Of a stretch of 64,000 bases of DNA, positions 29,001 through 44,000 are shown one piece after another. The translations under genes were made by a program, and so were the position numbers. The notes below the pieces were generated by a model. That model worked only from the letters and a program-made list of their open reading frames with translations. It searched no databases and was not told the origin of the DNA. The stretch's first letter is position 1. Each line of letters starts with the position of its first letter. Source of the DNA: Strix aluco (taxonomy: Eukaryota; Chordata; Aves; Strigiformes; Strigidae); the NCBI RefSeq assembly GCF_031877795.1, contig NC_133932.1, positions 93,091,994 to 93,155,993 of the forward strand, written 5' to 3'.

Positions 29001-32000
29001 TCTGACCGATTCCTCCTCTCGTCTTCATAGCTCTAGAAGGCAAGACATTTTGAAATGGTCACAGCTACACTGATATTTACTTAAAGTAATCACCAACTAA
29101 GTTTTGTGAAAGCCTCTTATGGATATTCAAGTGCTAGTATTTTCATTTGTCTCAGTATTTGGAAATCTAGCACATATCACAAAGTAGCCAGCTATACCGA
29201 TACTCAACTTACTTTTATCTTATTCTAAATAGTTGATTAACATACCTATTTTTTCTAAGACATTTCTCCATTAGCACAACTTTCAAGAGCAGCACAAAAG
29301 TCACACCACCTTTGCAACATTTTCAAACAAGTTTCCTTGTGAAGATTCTTTTTCTCAAATGGACTAGTAAGAGGATTGGTCGTTTAGAAAGTTTGGAAAC
29401 TTCTGTCATTATATGAAAAATTTCAGCCAGTTACTCCCAAACTGTATCTGGTAACTTATGCTTACTGAAGCATATATCATCCAAAGATTTGGTGGAAGAA
29501 GTAAAAAAAAAAAAAAAAAAAAAGGTGCTTATTTAACAGTCTATCAGCATTAATTTCAATTTTCCCTTTTTTTTCCTCATGCATTTTGAAAGACTACATT
29601 AGGAACCAGAAAAAAGGGACCAAAGCAAGAGAACACACAGAAAGTATTGTCTTTTAAAACACTGGTTATTCCTTTTGAAGATAAGGAAATTTCCTAATCA
29701 TCATACTCTTCCCTCCCACCTCCCACAGGAATAGCAGACTATTGTACCTTAATTGCCAATCCAGGCTCCATTTCTCAGATTTTTCTACAAAGTAGGTAGA
29801 TATTTTCACAAACTTACCTTACTTGCTTGTCCTAAATGCTGTACTACTCAGCAATTTCTTCACAAAAACAACCAAAAATAATTCTCATCCACCTATACTA
29901 GGGAAAACTGACAGCAAAGAGAGTTGCTTGTTCAAAATTTGAGAATACCCCCTGGCATCTAGATTTTTCCCCATATTCTGCTATGGTCGATACATATTAA
30001 GCTCAACAATGGATGCCTGATAAACAGTAACTCCATCTGGTTATACCATATGAACATGATAATATTATTCACTGAAGGTGAACACAAAACTAAATGACTA
30101 CTTTAAGACGTGATCACTGAACTAACCATTTAGCCACTGCAAATTAAACTTATTTTGCAGTGAGGGACATTGTATGAGCACATAATTTTTTGAAATAATC
30201 TGAAAGCTATGCTTTACACAGTTATAAGAGAAGACAGTAATTGTGCCTAGCTAGTTTTTAACAGACAAGAAAAGTTTAGGACAACTGCAATTACCAAGTG
30301 GATGACTCCTAAATACAGCTTCCCAGAACAAATGAACACAAGGATAATACTCTAGGATAGGGATGGAGGGGCACAAAGAACACTGATCAAATTCACAGGT
30401 ACCATAAACTGAAAGACTGACAGAATGCCTTCTTGAAAACACAAACCTAAATACTTGGTAAGACACTACGGAGAAGTTCCCTGAGCTATTAAACATACTG
30501 TAACTATCCTGTTGATAAATAAGAATTTTTTGGTTTGTATTTCACAAATCTAGTAATTTTCACCTTCACTAAAATCCCATTAGATCAATCACAAAAATCA
30601 CAACACTGAGAAAGTTTTCACGAGGATTTTGGATGGCATATCATTAAGAACACGTCATCTAAAGATACGATTGTTATTCATCCTAACATACTGGTATATG
30701 TGGCTTATTTTTATGTTTACCCTAATTAATGGATACACATTAAGCAAATTAACACTACAGAACACTTTCTTCTTAAGCCAATTAACATGCCATCATTTAT
30801 AAAGATGGCATTATTGTAACAGTAAAGCCTCTGTTAGATGTTTTTAAAGGTGTTGCCTACAAGTTACTTAGAGTTTCAAATATGTAACATACAGGTGCAA
30901 GTACCCTGTTATACAGTGCAAACATGACTCATCTTGCAACAGGAAATAGTGGTAAGGGCACTTAACTTTTAAGAGCAACTTGAAAGATTAAGTTTGGATA
31001 CAATTCCTCTGTGGATATCCAGTGCCATTCTGCTAATACTATGCTGGAATTCATACACCCTTCACAGAGTGGGCTATTTAAGCTCCTACAGTATTACACA
31101 TTTAGCAGCTAGAAGACAACTACCAAAAGTATAAAATTAAATTGATATACCTCTGGACAAATTTGTCATTAATAGCTCTAAAGCACCAATTAAAAGAACA
31201 CTTAAATGTCTACAAAATTAGAGCCTTCTAATACCCAAGACCTAAACTAGGTTTTGAATTTTATTTAACAAATCAGTTGTTAATGTCATGTAACAACACG
31301 GTAACTCCAGGGAAGGGGAGGGAAGTTAAATCCTACTTTTGAAAAGTGATACTAAGACATACCTAAAGTATCGAACTGTTAAACAGATAATTAAAGAAAG
31401 GGTGTTTGTTTTGTTTGCTTTTTTTTTTGCCCCTTTTTTTTTTTTTTTAAAGATTTACTATAATTCTTGAAGAAATACTAATTCTACTGCATAGGTCACT
31501 GTTTTCCAACTACTTAATCTTTTAGGTGTCAAAGTTGTATTTTAATCACAGGAAGAAATGGGACAAAGCAAGCTATAAAACAGTCCATAGGCTAACAGAC
31601 AAAACCCCCATGTGGTATGCGTATCTCCAGGTAGCAGACACATGAGCTTCTGGACTTCTATAGCAATAAATCTTAAAGACATACAATCAAGCTGCCTGTG
31701 CTTAGGAAGAATGAGCTTTGCATGTGATGAAGCTAATTTAGTTTATAACAATGTCCATATACCCTGAATTGTAAGATCTCTGCAATGGAACAGCTTTATC
31801 TTTCAATTTATCTCCAAGAGATAGCTTGGAAGTCTTGATGAACAGCTTTGTCCTGCTGAAGCAAAAAGGGGGCTTTTAGAAGGATCAAGATACAGAGCAC
31901 TTCCAAGGACATGAAAGAGGCCCTAGAAATAAAACCAATAAATAAAAATAACTTAAGTAAGCCCATAAACCTTAAAAAAATTAAAGGACAAACAGTACAT

Positions 32001-35000
32001 CCTCACATGGAACATGATTGCAATGATCCTGCCAACAATGCATGGCTTTTCTTCAGCTTCTTACTAATTTTTGCTACTGCAGAGAGCAGCAACTCGGACA
32101 GATGAGGTGGTTAAAACAAACCAACCCATCCTACGTGAGATGGGTAGGCAAACATCGCCTAATGAATTGTTAACAGAGCTGTCCAAGAGACCCAGTATTA
32201 ACCAGTACAGGTGGTTTCTACAGAGCATATGAAGCAGTACCTACCAAGCACTTCTATTTGGTTTATAAACACTGTCAACAGATGGATGTTTCAAGCAAGA
32301 AGATTCTGAACTTGCCTGATCTGCATCATTTAAAACCCAAACTAGTAGAGAAACTAAAGATCTAATGACAGACCTCAGTTTTATGATATTAAGCTTCACT
32401 GTTATCTTCCATCTGGAATGAACAGCAGCTTATAGCAGTCACTGAAATGAACACCTATCTAAATTTCAAGTACAAAAACTGGTTGACATACTTTCTGAAC
32501 AAACTTAGTAACACACAATACATGGTAGGGATTAGTTGATCTTTCAAAAACCCTTTGGGGATAAGAAGATAAACAACAGAACTGCAGGGAAAATTCATCA
32601 GCCAATCAAGCAGAAGGAGCATGACTTCTTCACACTGACTACAGATAAGTCTGTGGAACAAAGTGATCCTGCTTTTAAAAAGCTTATTTAAAAGAACTTC
32701 ATCTTTGAAGGCTCAGTTACACAAGTCAGTGCTTTCTGTCATAACCTAAGGTACATGAAGGTCCTAGGAAAACGTAAAGCTACTATACAATTGTGATGTG
32801 AAAACCAATTCCCTCAAGTTATTTGGATGAGGTGCTGCTACTTAGTAAAGATGAAATTTTGCTTCAATCTGTTTACATAGTATGCATTCAAAAGTTACTG
32901 TTCAATACATTATTTATTTGACTACAATTGCCTAAATGTCAGGAAGAAGTTATATATAACTGAATGAATAAGACATCTCTTCTAGTATGTTGATATGAAA
33001 TTGGTAATCTGCCAAGGACTGTAGATGGGGCACTGTCTGCCACAAAAAAATAATAAAATAGGGAAGCTCTACAAGTAAGGTAAGAAAGAAAAGCTTTGGC
33101 ATAAGTACCTCTATTGCAAAAGAAAGTGGGAATAAAAAGCTCTTTCTCTCCAGATCTGAGCTGACTAGAATCTTAAGTGAAATACTCTCAGGTGAAAAGG
33201 ATCCTTGAGATCAGTGCATTAGAGACTAGAAGTGAGCCATTTGGTACTTCTGAACAACAACTAGCAGTCTATACAAGTCATAGTTATATATCAAAAGAGG
33301 TAGAAAGACACTGGATAGAAAAGGGAACTTTCATAGATATGTAAGTTTTCTTGAGTCTTGGAAATATTAAACTGCTGCCCCAAGCTAATAGTTATCGGTA
33401 GAACATTTTTCTTTGTAGCTTTTTTACTGAACAACATAAATATGAAGGAAAGAAGGCACATATCTCACATAGGATTAAGGCCTCGTGTCCTTTCTAGAGA
33501 GATGTGAAAACCAAGTAATCAAAGCACTGCTTGAAAGAATTGGTGTCAGGGAGCTGGGGAAGGGTTCTAGAGTGCAGTCTTTAATTAAAGATGTGTAAAC
33601 TTCAGAAGAAATCTGAGCGAACACAGCCCTCCTGGAGTAGCAACAGTAGCCTCAATTTCACAACATTCAGATACATCTAGCACCAACCGATCCTTTGAGT
33701 GCAACAGCTTAGTTCATTCTTTGAAGACCGTAGAAAGGTTTTTCCTCCAGCTGTGAAACAGTATCACAGAGAAAATTGTTAGTTATGTCTAGCAAAACCT
33801 GACAGCTGCTAATCCTAGTTCAGAGACGAGGTCTTAGAATCCTGAGATCGTTGTCTTACATACATCCAGCTTTGTCTGTAGGCTAACTATAGCTTTTAGA
33901 TAACTGTCATACTATAAATTTGGTTGCAAGTCCTGAAGGCAACTTCATAGAAAAAAAAAAAAAACACAAACCACTAAAGAAAGGAATCTCTGATAAAACT
34001 GTATCAAGACCAAATTCCAGGAAGACATTGCCAAGAAACTCATAGCCAGAAGAAGAAAGCAATACTTAATCTTCTAGAGCTACAAAGAAAAGCAGAATTT
34101 CCTTCTCAGGCTCCCTCCCAGCCTTGAGAGAAACACGTGAGTAGTAAATTACATCTGTTTGCGGGAGGTTCTAACCACTTTGGAAGCAAACAACTCTGAA
34201 AATAGTACACTGATGTTCAGCATGGAAACATGCACAGCAGAAGCTGGTTTTGTTTCTGGGATGCTCCTGGTAATACAAACTATAGCTGCACTTTCTACTC
34301 TATCTGTACCTCCAAAGGTGGTGGTGCCAACATTATTTGTACTTGAAGTACTGAGCACTGTAAAAGGAGGACTGAAACAAGTCTGTACTATACATTTGGT
34401 AACAGATCAGTCAGCACTGCAATACAAGAACATTGCTTTTACCAGTTCCACCATCTTCCCCCAGTCTGTTGCTGCTGCACCTAGAATCAGAGGAACTGCA
34501 CTGGTCTAAATCACAGATGCAAACACAGTGTACAGAGAGTCATTAACTCAGTGCTAGTACTGCAGAACCACTTACACTGACCACTTTAAGAATGGAAACA
34601 AGTGACAAAGATCTTTTGACCCTAGCTGTATTTATCAGATTATGTTCTAGTGCTAGAAATCCATCTTTATGCACTGTTCTCTGCTAGCAGTTGTCAGAAG
34701 CAGCTCCCCACTACTGGGTCTGTGTTATAGATTCAACAGGCTTTGATTAAGCACTAACACAGAGCAGCAACAATTACAAGAGAACTTTGTTACAAAGTTG
34801 TAGAATTTTAGTGGTCTTACTCCTCAGCATACTAAGAATTAAAGGAGGGCTAATAGAGGCTGATACACAATTAGAACCTTACGCTCCTTCTGAGCAAACA
34901 AAATATATTTTCATATACCTAGAGTACAAATACAGGTGATAAACGTTTGAAAGATGTCTTTTATACCCTTAAGTCAGAAATAAAAGTTTTTTCCAATACA

Positions 35001-38000
35001 AATGAATTAATGAATTGCCTAGAGATAAAGAACATGTGGATTTCTCAAGTCTTAGAAAATTAGTTTCTACAAGGCTACAATGACAATTCAACTTTTACCA
35101 AGCTTCCTAGCTGGTACAGTTGAATGCTTATAAACTCAGTTGGCTGAGAGGCCACAATACCAGGTCACTGCACCCACTTTTGTGCCAGGCTAGGTCTGTT
35201 GTGCCAACAACAAGTTTTGTTAGGGTTTTTTTTAGTGGCGCTTCCCCCCACACTCACACAATCAAAATAATATGGTAGCACGTAGCAAAAAAAGATTTAG
35301 TGGGATTGAAGACCTGATTTTATATAACTAATACACTGCCATATCAGCTCATCGTAATAGCATTCAGAGAATAGAACTACACTGGTTTGCTTTTTCACAA
35401 AAAAGTATATAAATGCTCAGGAGCAGAGAAAACAAAACAATCTAAGTGTTTTACATTCACACTCCAAAACACGAACACTAAAATTAGAGCTTATTTCCTT
35501 TGACCAAATTAAAGGATTACAGCCATTCTGTCACAAAATAACACAGTTGATGTTATACAATGGTTGTCTTATTTGATTAATTCATTTCACATTTAAATTT
35601 TCCTGGAGTTGGCTTAACATATTACACAAGTTTGGATCTTCCTTTAAACTTCTTCAATTCTTTGTTGGCTAGATAGTCTTTCCTATGACTCTACACCTAA
35701 TTCTCTCATGACTTCATTTCTGGGTGAATCTACATATATAAAACTTACTCAAACCTAGTGTGTCAGCCATGAACAACCAGAGGAAGCCAGCAAAATCCTC
35801 CTCCCCAAGCCATTAGTAGCTAATAGAAAGATGTGGGCTAAGCATGTATTTTAGTTCATTTCCATGTTCCACAAAGCGGGAAAACATGTTGAAACTCATT
35901 AGGAAGAGCAATATCTGCAACAGTAGAAAATAAGGAATGCTTATTGTAGGAAGTGGTTTATTCTCACAGAGAAGAAAAAAAAAAGATTGTCTTAATTTCA
36001 GTGACAACTATTTCAAATGTCTGTATTGGTAGTTTCCTAATGAATTTTTAAACCCAGAACAGAGACTTTGTTGATAAACTATGTAGAGAACAGAAATATT
36101 GTAACTGTTGGAGAAAACTTAAAATTTTAGGAATATTGGATGGGAAACCAGAGGAAGGATTTCAAGAGTCTAAGTTACTAAATAACAGGCAAGAAACTTC
36201 AGTAACTGTTTCATGTAGCTGGAAATAAAGAATGATTGGAACACCACAAAACCAGTAAAGAACTATAAGAGCTTAAGTAAGACTTTGAATGAAACTCCGC
36301 TTTATTTCCTGCTGATAAATTTCCTTGCAATAAAGCTTGACCTTATCGAAGGAGCTCAAATAATTACCCCAACATTACACCCTGAAACCATTTCTTCATA
36401 AACTGCAAAAGATGAGTAGGTACTTTAGAATCTCTAATGTACTTAGTACATTAGTACTCTAATGCACCCTCACGTACTGATGATGTTCCTCTTACCTTAT
36501 TATCTGAAACAGCCTGAGGTACCTTGTTAGTGACACTCATCAAGTCATTAGGTCAAACCTGAACTTGCCAGAAACAAAATATCAAGACTCTTAAGTCTCT
36601 CCACACATAAAATACCTCCTGTCAGGTCACATTTCATTAAATATCCAAAACACACCATCTTTATGCATAACTGATACAGTAAAGACTTGGGTTTGGGGTT
36701 TTTTTGAACATATGGAAGAACTGTAGTAAGCAATCTTATCTGAAACCTGAGAATCCTAAGGAATAATTTTATTAACAACTGTAAGCTTTTTTTTCCTTGT
36801 GAAATTTCAACATCTTCATCTTCTTCCCTGACTTTTTTTTAAATGAGAAATTCATTCTCACTAATTGTCTCTCATTTTAGGCTTGATTATGCAAACAGGG
36901 TATAAGCATTCAAAGAACCACCTCAGTTCAACACAAGTGACATTCTAGTGCTTTCTCAAAAGAAAAGCACAGTAAACTTCAAAAAGTTGAAAAATAAATC
37001 AGTGGCAAAGGTGGATACTGCCACCATGTGGTATAAAAAGAACAAAATAAGAAGTTTTTACATTAAATAAAGGTCCATGTACCAAGAAACTTGTTTCTAG
37101 CACAACTTTAATTATTATTATCTACTATCCTGTTAAACTGCTGCAGCAAAAGTTAACACAGATGTCAGTCAAATCTCAAAAGGCTAAAACCCTCCTGCAG
37201 AATTTTATTAAATCAGAGCACATTAAATGCACAATGAAGGAAAATGCTCACGTAAATGAAAGTTAACAGGATTAACTTAATATCAATTATGAGTAGAGAT
37301 GATGACACAAAATAATGCTGAAGCACACAAATGCACCAATTTTACTGACCACTTTTTTTAATTCAATCATAAAGAGAAATTAAAACAATATGAATTTCAC
37401 AAGATAATCCTGTATAATTAATATCTCTCTACATCTGATTATTCCACAAGTAAATTTTGAGGAAAAAAAGGCAGTAACTAAAGAATAATTTCAGAAGTAG
37501 TAAAATGACAGTGGCGTTTAAGTTCCTGATAGCCAAGACTTGGATAAATATACTCTGGGTACCTGAAACTGTCTTATCACAACTTCAGACTTATGTGGAA
37601 CTAAACTAAAATACAAATCATCCTAGCTGTATACATACCAAGAATACTATAAACATTTATAAAATGTTTAATTAAAACCTTAAAAACAACATTCCTTTTA
37701 CAGAGTTTCAACTCCTTTACTCTTTGAAAAATCACAATTAAATATATTTAGGTAATTTTTTTCTCTACTTCTGACATTTATACCTTACATGAAATCAAAT
37801 TAACTTTTCCTTTTGTACAGAAGTAAATAGGAAACTTAAAATATAAGAAGTTGAAAAACATAACAAGAGAAGATGCAACCCCAAAGAATTCTTAAAAAAT
37901 GCATTTTTATAACATTAAAACAAAAAGGTGAAGCAAATTACTACCAAGACATCACCATCTCGAAAACTATACACTGAACCACCCTTATGTCTTCAACCTC

Positions 38001-41000
38001 TGCTGTATGGATCGCCTGTCTCAGCTTCCCCACCTTGAACCTTGTCCTCACAACATAGCTGGTAAGAGTCTATCCCAAACAGTCTCGTGAGCAAATCTTG
38101 CAGCGTAGCCATAACATAAAATTAGCTGCTATGCAAGAACGTATGTAGCACATTTCCCTCTTCCTTCCCTCTCCGCTCCCTTCTCCCACCAGTAATTTTT
38201 GTACATTAAAGCTTTTATATGCAATACACAAATAATGATTTGGAGAATGAGGTTTTTTTACTCTATATATATATTTACACAGTTTCTTAATTGAGATAAT
38301 TAAGGTACACAGACCTCTGTCATATGCTTCAGCTGGGATTTGTACCCACTTAGTTCTTCTGTTAGGCTCTCCTTTTTCATCTGTAGATCACTTAGCTCTT
38401 TTCTTAAGGAATGGACTACTTCATAGAATCGGATCTAGGAGAACAAGATATATATTCAAAATGGAGTCTAGCAAAATTGCAATTGCAAAACTACAATCCC
38501 CAAAACAAATCAGCTCAACATTTTATGACAATAATTCACCAAATGATTTCTAGTGCATCCCAGAAACCTGGTTGAGGCCGGGGGGTGGGGAAATGTCAAA
38601 GCAAAGACAATGTCTTTCTTCAGCCTTTGACAGCAGCAGCTAAATTATCAGTTTGTGTTTGGCACTGAATAATAAAAAAAAGCAGAATAAAGGTAAAGAT
38701 ATACATTTCTATTCAACTAAGGCAGCTCCCAGTCAAGCTGCCCAATTAAGAAATACAGCTACAAATGGACTACGTTGTCCCACCCTCTTACTTGTGCCAA
38801 CTCTAAAGCCTATTTGATTAACAGTGTAAAAAGAAAAAAAAAGCCTATTTAGCAATAAACCAACTTAACTTGCTAACTTCCCCCAAGCCAATATAAATTT
38901 TTATGGGATGTGTAGAAATGGAGAGAGATTAGTTTTGTTTTCTGCCAGTTCAGTGTGCTGAATCTGCACCAAGAAAAACGCAAGAGCAAGCACAAGAGCA
39001 ATGCAAGGAAGCGGGAACAGCACATAACCAGGAAGAACTGTGACACACTCCACATACACACTTTCATCAGTAACATTGCTATATGGGTTCATCTGCATCG
39101 TGCAACTAAGCCTCTGAAAGACTCTGCTGAATTAACACTGAAAAAAAGCCTTATAAAGGGATTTTTTTTTAAAAATAAATCTAACACATACTCCTCTCTT
39201 CGCCCACTCCAGTCATATGCATAGTTTCAGACAAATAAGTCTCAGATCCATAAAACTTTTCCAGAGCATTTCTACTGAACAAGAAAAAATACTAGAAAAC
39301 ACAGTAGTAAAACCACAAAGTCAGTAGCAAGACAAAAAGACACAAAACAAAGAAAGAGCTTTTTTGAAATACACCCACACGCATGTACACAGAGGTTATT
39401 ACTCCCAGGTTAACTTGATACATTAAAAAGTTTGTTTTGGGGGATGAAAAGGAAAGATTAGTTAACTAAGTAGTATTTTCATGCAAAATCTACTCCATAC
39501 CCCCATCATTAACTCTTTGTTTGATATATGATTAAAGAAGAAATACAAGCAAGAAAGCACAGATAAAGTAAGCATTCAAGAGCAAGCTGTACTTCACTTC
39601 CATGCAGAAGGAAGACAGGTCTCTGTTTTGCTACCTGTAAAGAGCAGAAGACAAAGAACAGTTCCAGGTATATTCCATATAATTGACAGCATACAATTCT
39701 AAAAAAACACAGAAGCCATGGAAATTTACGATGTAAACATAGGTGTAGTTTGCTTTATACAATAAAGCAAGTGTCCAACATGACTAAAAGGTTATTAGTA
39801 AGGCAGAAAAGTGAAATTTTCTAAAAAGTGCTGGGGGGTTTTTGTTTTGTTTTTCATTTTCAAGTTTTTCCAAATGCGTGCTTGTTGAAAGTTGCAGTTG
39901 TTTCAATTTGTTGTGAACAAGAGAGCTCCACTTTTCATCCTTACCTTTAGATGCAATACAAAACCACAAGCTAAAACAGGACATATGCTATAAATTTAAA
40001 GTTACTTTTAACAAAAAAAAATAAAAGCTTTCCCAAAATATAGTTGCTATTTTACTTTATTTTTTTTTAAGATGGTAACAAGGAATTCTCAATTTGTTAT
40101 CTCTACATTTACACATAAAATGAACAAAATTAAGGATGGTTTTTAAAACTACAATTCAGTTACACCCAAAATAAGGTATGGTAATTTTTTTGGCTTGACC
40201 TGAAAATTCTAAATGACAAATTGAACCATCAGATGGTACAGTTAAAACTATAAATTGTCTCTCTTCTGGTAAGTGAACTAACTGCGTATTATTGCCTTAT
40301 TTTACTGCTTCATTACTACTTTTTTCTTGCAGTATTCTATTCCTTCAATATTTAAGGAGTTTTTTCACATCCATCTGTTAAATCACATGGCTTCTAATGG
40401 CTTTGCATGAAATCAAACACTGAAGTTAATTTTGTAGTTTCCTTCTAACTTCCAAACTACAACAGGCTTCAATTACTTCCTTAGGAAAAAACCCCAAACT
40501 TTAGAAATGTGCATACAAAGCAGTAAGCACAAATTTAGACTCTTAACTACAGCTTCTGCTGACAAGTTTTCATCTATTTGGATTCTCTAAGAACTGACCA
40601 ACTGAATTCCAGTCAAATCTTTTTCCTCAAAAAAAGTGATTACATTTTTTTTTTCTTAAAAATAACCTTGACTGTCACTAATTGGTAACCATTCAAAACA
40701 TTGTGGGTTTTCTTTTAAACCACACCCAGTTTTTCCCTTAAGATCTTGTATTTTTACTGTGATTTCCCTAGGAAACTTAATTTATGCCATTATGCCACAT
40801 TTACTTCCCAAACCACAACGAACCTAAAGCAGATTACCCAGTCTAGATGACATGGGATACAGGTATCAAAGACAACGGTATCTGCACAGCCTTCCCAAGA
40901 AGAGATCAATCCATAGTAATAAGAAAGTGCAAATGAATACAGCAGATGAGGGGAAGGTTGTAGCAGAAGTTCAACTGTCATTATTATTTAGCTTGCTTGA

Positions 41001-44000
41001 TGGCCAATAAATATTCATGTAACTCAGCAGTCAAAGCACACAATGCCTCTTGGCAAGTCAAAACTTAGTGTAATGGGACTTCATAAACAACTGCATATCT
41101 TAAATATTACAACTTTATATAGATGTGCTGTGAGGAAAAAGTTACCACCTTCTAGGCAATTTTTAAAAAACTCTTAGCATGTGCCCACCACATTTTATGG
41201 AATACCAGAGTTAAGCTAAAAATGGGTGGGTGCAGAGGATGAGAAAGGTGGCTTCTGTTAAGTAAAGTTACATGAAAGTAGTTGCATCAGTTAACTGCCT
41301 TCTTAAACAAAGAGTAACTGAGCTGTAATTAGCAAAATGATGCAACTGAAAGAGATGGAGATTAAAATTGGATCAAGCAGAATTCACAGATACCATTTTT
41401 AAACAACTTGGTGAAAAAGTTTTACAGGAGAGCACACAAGAGGCTCACCTTACTGAACAAATTAAGCGATTCAGCTGACAAGCACCAATTCAACAACTTG
41501 AAGTGCTTTAAAATTTTGCATATACTGTTTCAAAAATAATTCTTATAAATGGTCAAAAAAAATTTAAGTTTTTACATATAGGTTCAAAACAAAAAAAGTG
41601 TGATTTTAAACGAAAGATGTGTAAAACATAATTTTTCATTTGTCATCATCATTAACATTAAACATTGCCCAGTCTTTGCTTTTACATATCACTTGCACCC
41701 CTTTGTGGAAGAACAGTGAAAAACATCTCGCATTTGTTTAAATGCTAGTATTTTAAACTTGCAATATCTCTATCCGCAAAATCTGTATTCAAGCACTTTC
41801 TGCTGTTTGTCCAGTATAACAGGTTTCAAATAAAGTGTAAGCATTACACTTTATTACATACATTTACTTATATCATGGGGAATTGTAAGGCAGTATTTTA
41901 CAATTGATAAATAGAAACAGAGTATAGAAGTTTCTTGCTCAGGTTTTCTCTAAGCTGAACACTTCCTCGACGAGGAGAATTTTACCCTAGTATCAGTACA
42001 CTATACTACTAGTCTGCACACAGATCTGGAGCCAGTTTTTACCTAAGAAACATATAATTCCTCCTTATGTAAGCAAAGCAGAAAACAGCATCAGAAAAAT
42101 TACTTTTCCCCTTCAACATTCATTTCCTAATCTTCAGAAGCCAAATGGATGTATAGAGAGGATATGCAAAGCAGTTCTGTAGCCTCCCAGCATCTGTATC
42201 AGCTGACTAACTCAAATTAACCATGAACAATTACTGAGCTTAACTAATACTCTCAGGTTCACGCTGATTCTGTTGCCAAAAAAAGTTGAGAGAAGCAGAA
42301 AACAATATATCTTTAGTAATGTCTTCTCCAGAAAAAAAATAAAATTAATTTGGCCAAGAAAGGACTTCTTCAGGTGAAGAAGTGACATGTGTAAAGAGGA
42401 AAGGGGCTTCACGGAATACATAACTACTGGAGTTTGAATCACAGACAAAAGTAGCATTTACTGGTTGAACATAAGAGCAAAAGAAAGGTAGATTAGGAGT
42501 AGAATGTGGTTGTTACCAACCTCTGCTGCTTCACATCTTTTTTAGAGTTTCTTTATATTCACAAATACAATCTAAGCACTCTAACTGCGCTGTGACAGCT
42601 TCACTTAAAGCAGCTGGGAAGGCTACTAACTCCTGGTATCATCCTGCCTGGCTACACAGACTTTCATACTGACTGTCAATCAACTCCTGAAGTGCTAGAG
42701 TTTCCTGCCCACCAACTTCAAGCAAGCTGACATGGATTTCAGTTTGTGTTAAAAATCTGGTTTATTGACCATGGTGGTACCGGAATCAACAAACACCCCT
42801 CAAATACTTCTATGGAGGGCAGTGGGTACAGTAGACAGCTAGGAGGTAATAACCTAATAGGTCCCAAGCTAAGTGTTCTTGTTTATCACTCAGAGCCTTA
42901 AGATCTTCCCAGGACTTTCAAAAGACCAAGTTTTGGAACTTATGAAAAAAAGGCTCCCAAGAACATCCTTTAGATAAGAACAACAAGTTTTACTTCTCCA
43001 TGCATATCTAAAGCACAGTATACCATGACTTTCATCCAGCAAGAGAACTCATTCACACAGCATTTATTCCTCAAGACATGCACTAAGCATTTTAACATTA
43101 TATTAATTACAGCTTCCTTAATAACTAGCTCTATAGGTAAGTACAATGCTAATACTTCAGTGAATTAAGGTTTACAGGTCTAAATCCTCTTTATTCTCAG
43201 AAGTGAGCCCGGATGCTCTGAACATGCCCCACAGTCTGTGAAGGCACTGTCTTTTTATTGCAACCAGAGTACCCCTCTGCCCCTCCTTCTACCCATAAGC
43301 CATAATTAACAAAGTTCTTAAATCAAGAAAATAAGTCTTAAAGTATACTTTGAGGTACACTATCTCCTGCATTTAGTCAGATAGGAAAGGGCCAGATGGA
43401 AAGCATGAGGGAAAGTAAGAAGTGTTTGCAAGAGCCATCTCAACTTGTGGTTCTGGCAAGATGAGTTTCAAACTCCTATTTTCAGCCTGCTGTATTTCAT
43501 ATCATCAAAGTGTGCCCACCATTTATTTGCAACACCTCATCTGCTGAACATCAACAGTTAATCTCTTTAAAACAGAGTCTGGGGTTAAAAGGTTCCCCTC
43601 TTTACTGGAATCCAGTCATAATGGACTGACGCAGAAGCACATCTGCCTCTGAAGCTCCTTCATTTATAAAGCAGGGGAAGAATAAGAATTCTAAGAATAT
43701 AGACTGGCTTCTACTATATGCACATTCCTTTAATTCTAAACAAAAGCAATTTACAACTTGTGGTGGGTTGACCCTGGCCAGCAGTCAAGCACCCATAAGG
43801 CTGCTCACTCACTCACTGCCTCCAGTGGGAGCAGGACAGAGGAGAGAGTGGGAAGAGCAAAAGCAAGAAAACTCAGGTGTCAAATTTTCTCAACAGTTTA
43901 ATTAGTGAAGGAGAGAGGTGAATTTAAAAAATAAAATAAAAAAAAAAAAGGCCACAACGACAATCACTCACCACCTCCCACAAGCAGACCTATGCCCAGC

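Larger units (their letters stand above)
29033..38314 (-). other. PIBF1: PIBF1 intron 5
   Basis: About 9.3 kb, the longest complete intron in the window. It holds an A homopolymer (29503-29523), T-rich tracts near 31411-31449, a near-perfect palindrome at about 36438-36454, and a stretch at 34149-34509 open on both strands that I do not believe is coding. 31900-34600 is less AT-rich than its surroundings and may be old repeat DNA, but I cannot name it. Confidence 0.8.

Noticed and set aside
29503..29523. A21 run as the tail of a processed pseudogene
   Set aside because: No gene-like or SINE-like sequence and no target duplication could be seen beside it.
34149..34509. Overlapping open frames on both strands (about 70 and 116 codons) in PIBF1 intron 5
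   Set aside because: No recognisable domain, no splice context linking them to either gene, and no homology I can recall. Probably chance in a less AT-rich stretch, or an unidentified old repeat.
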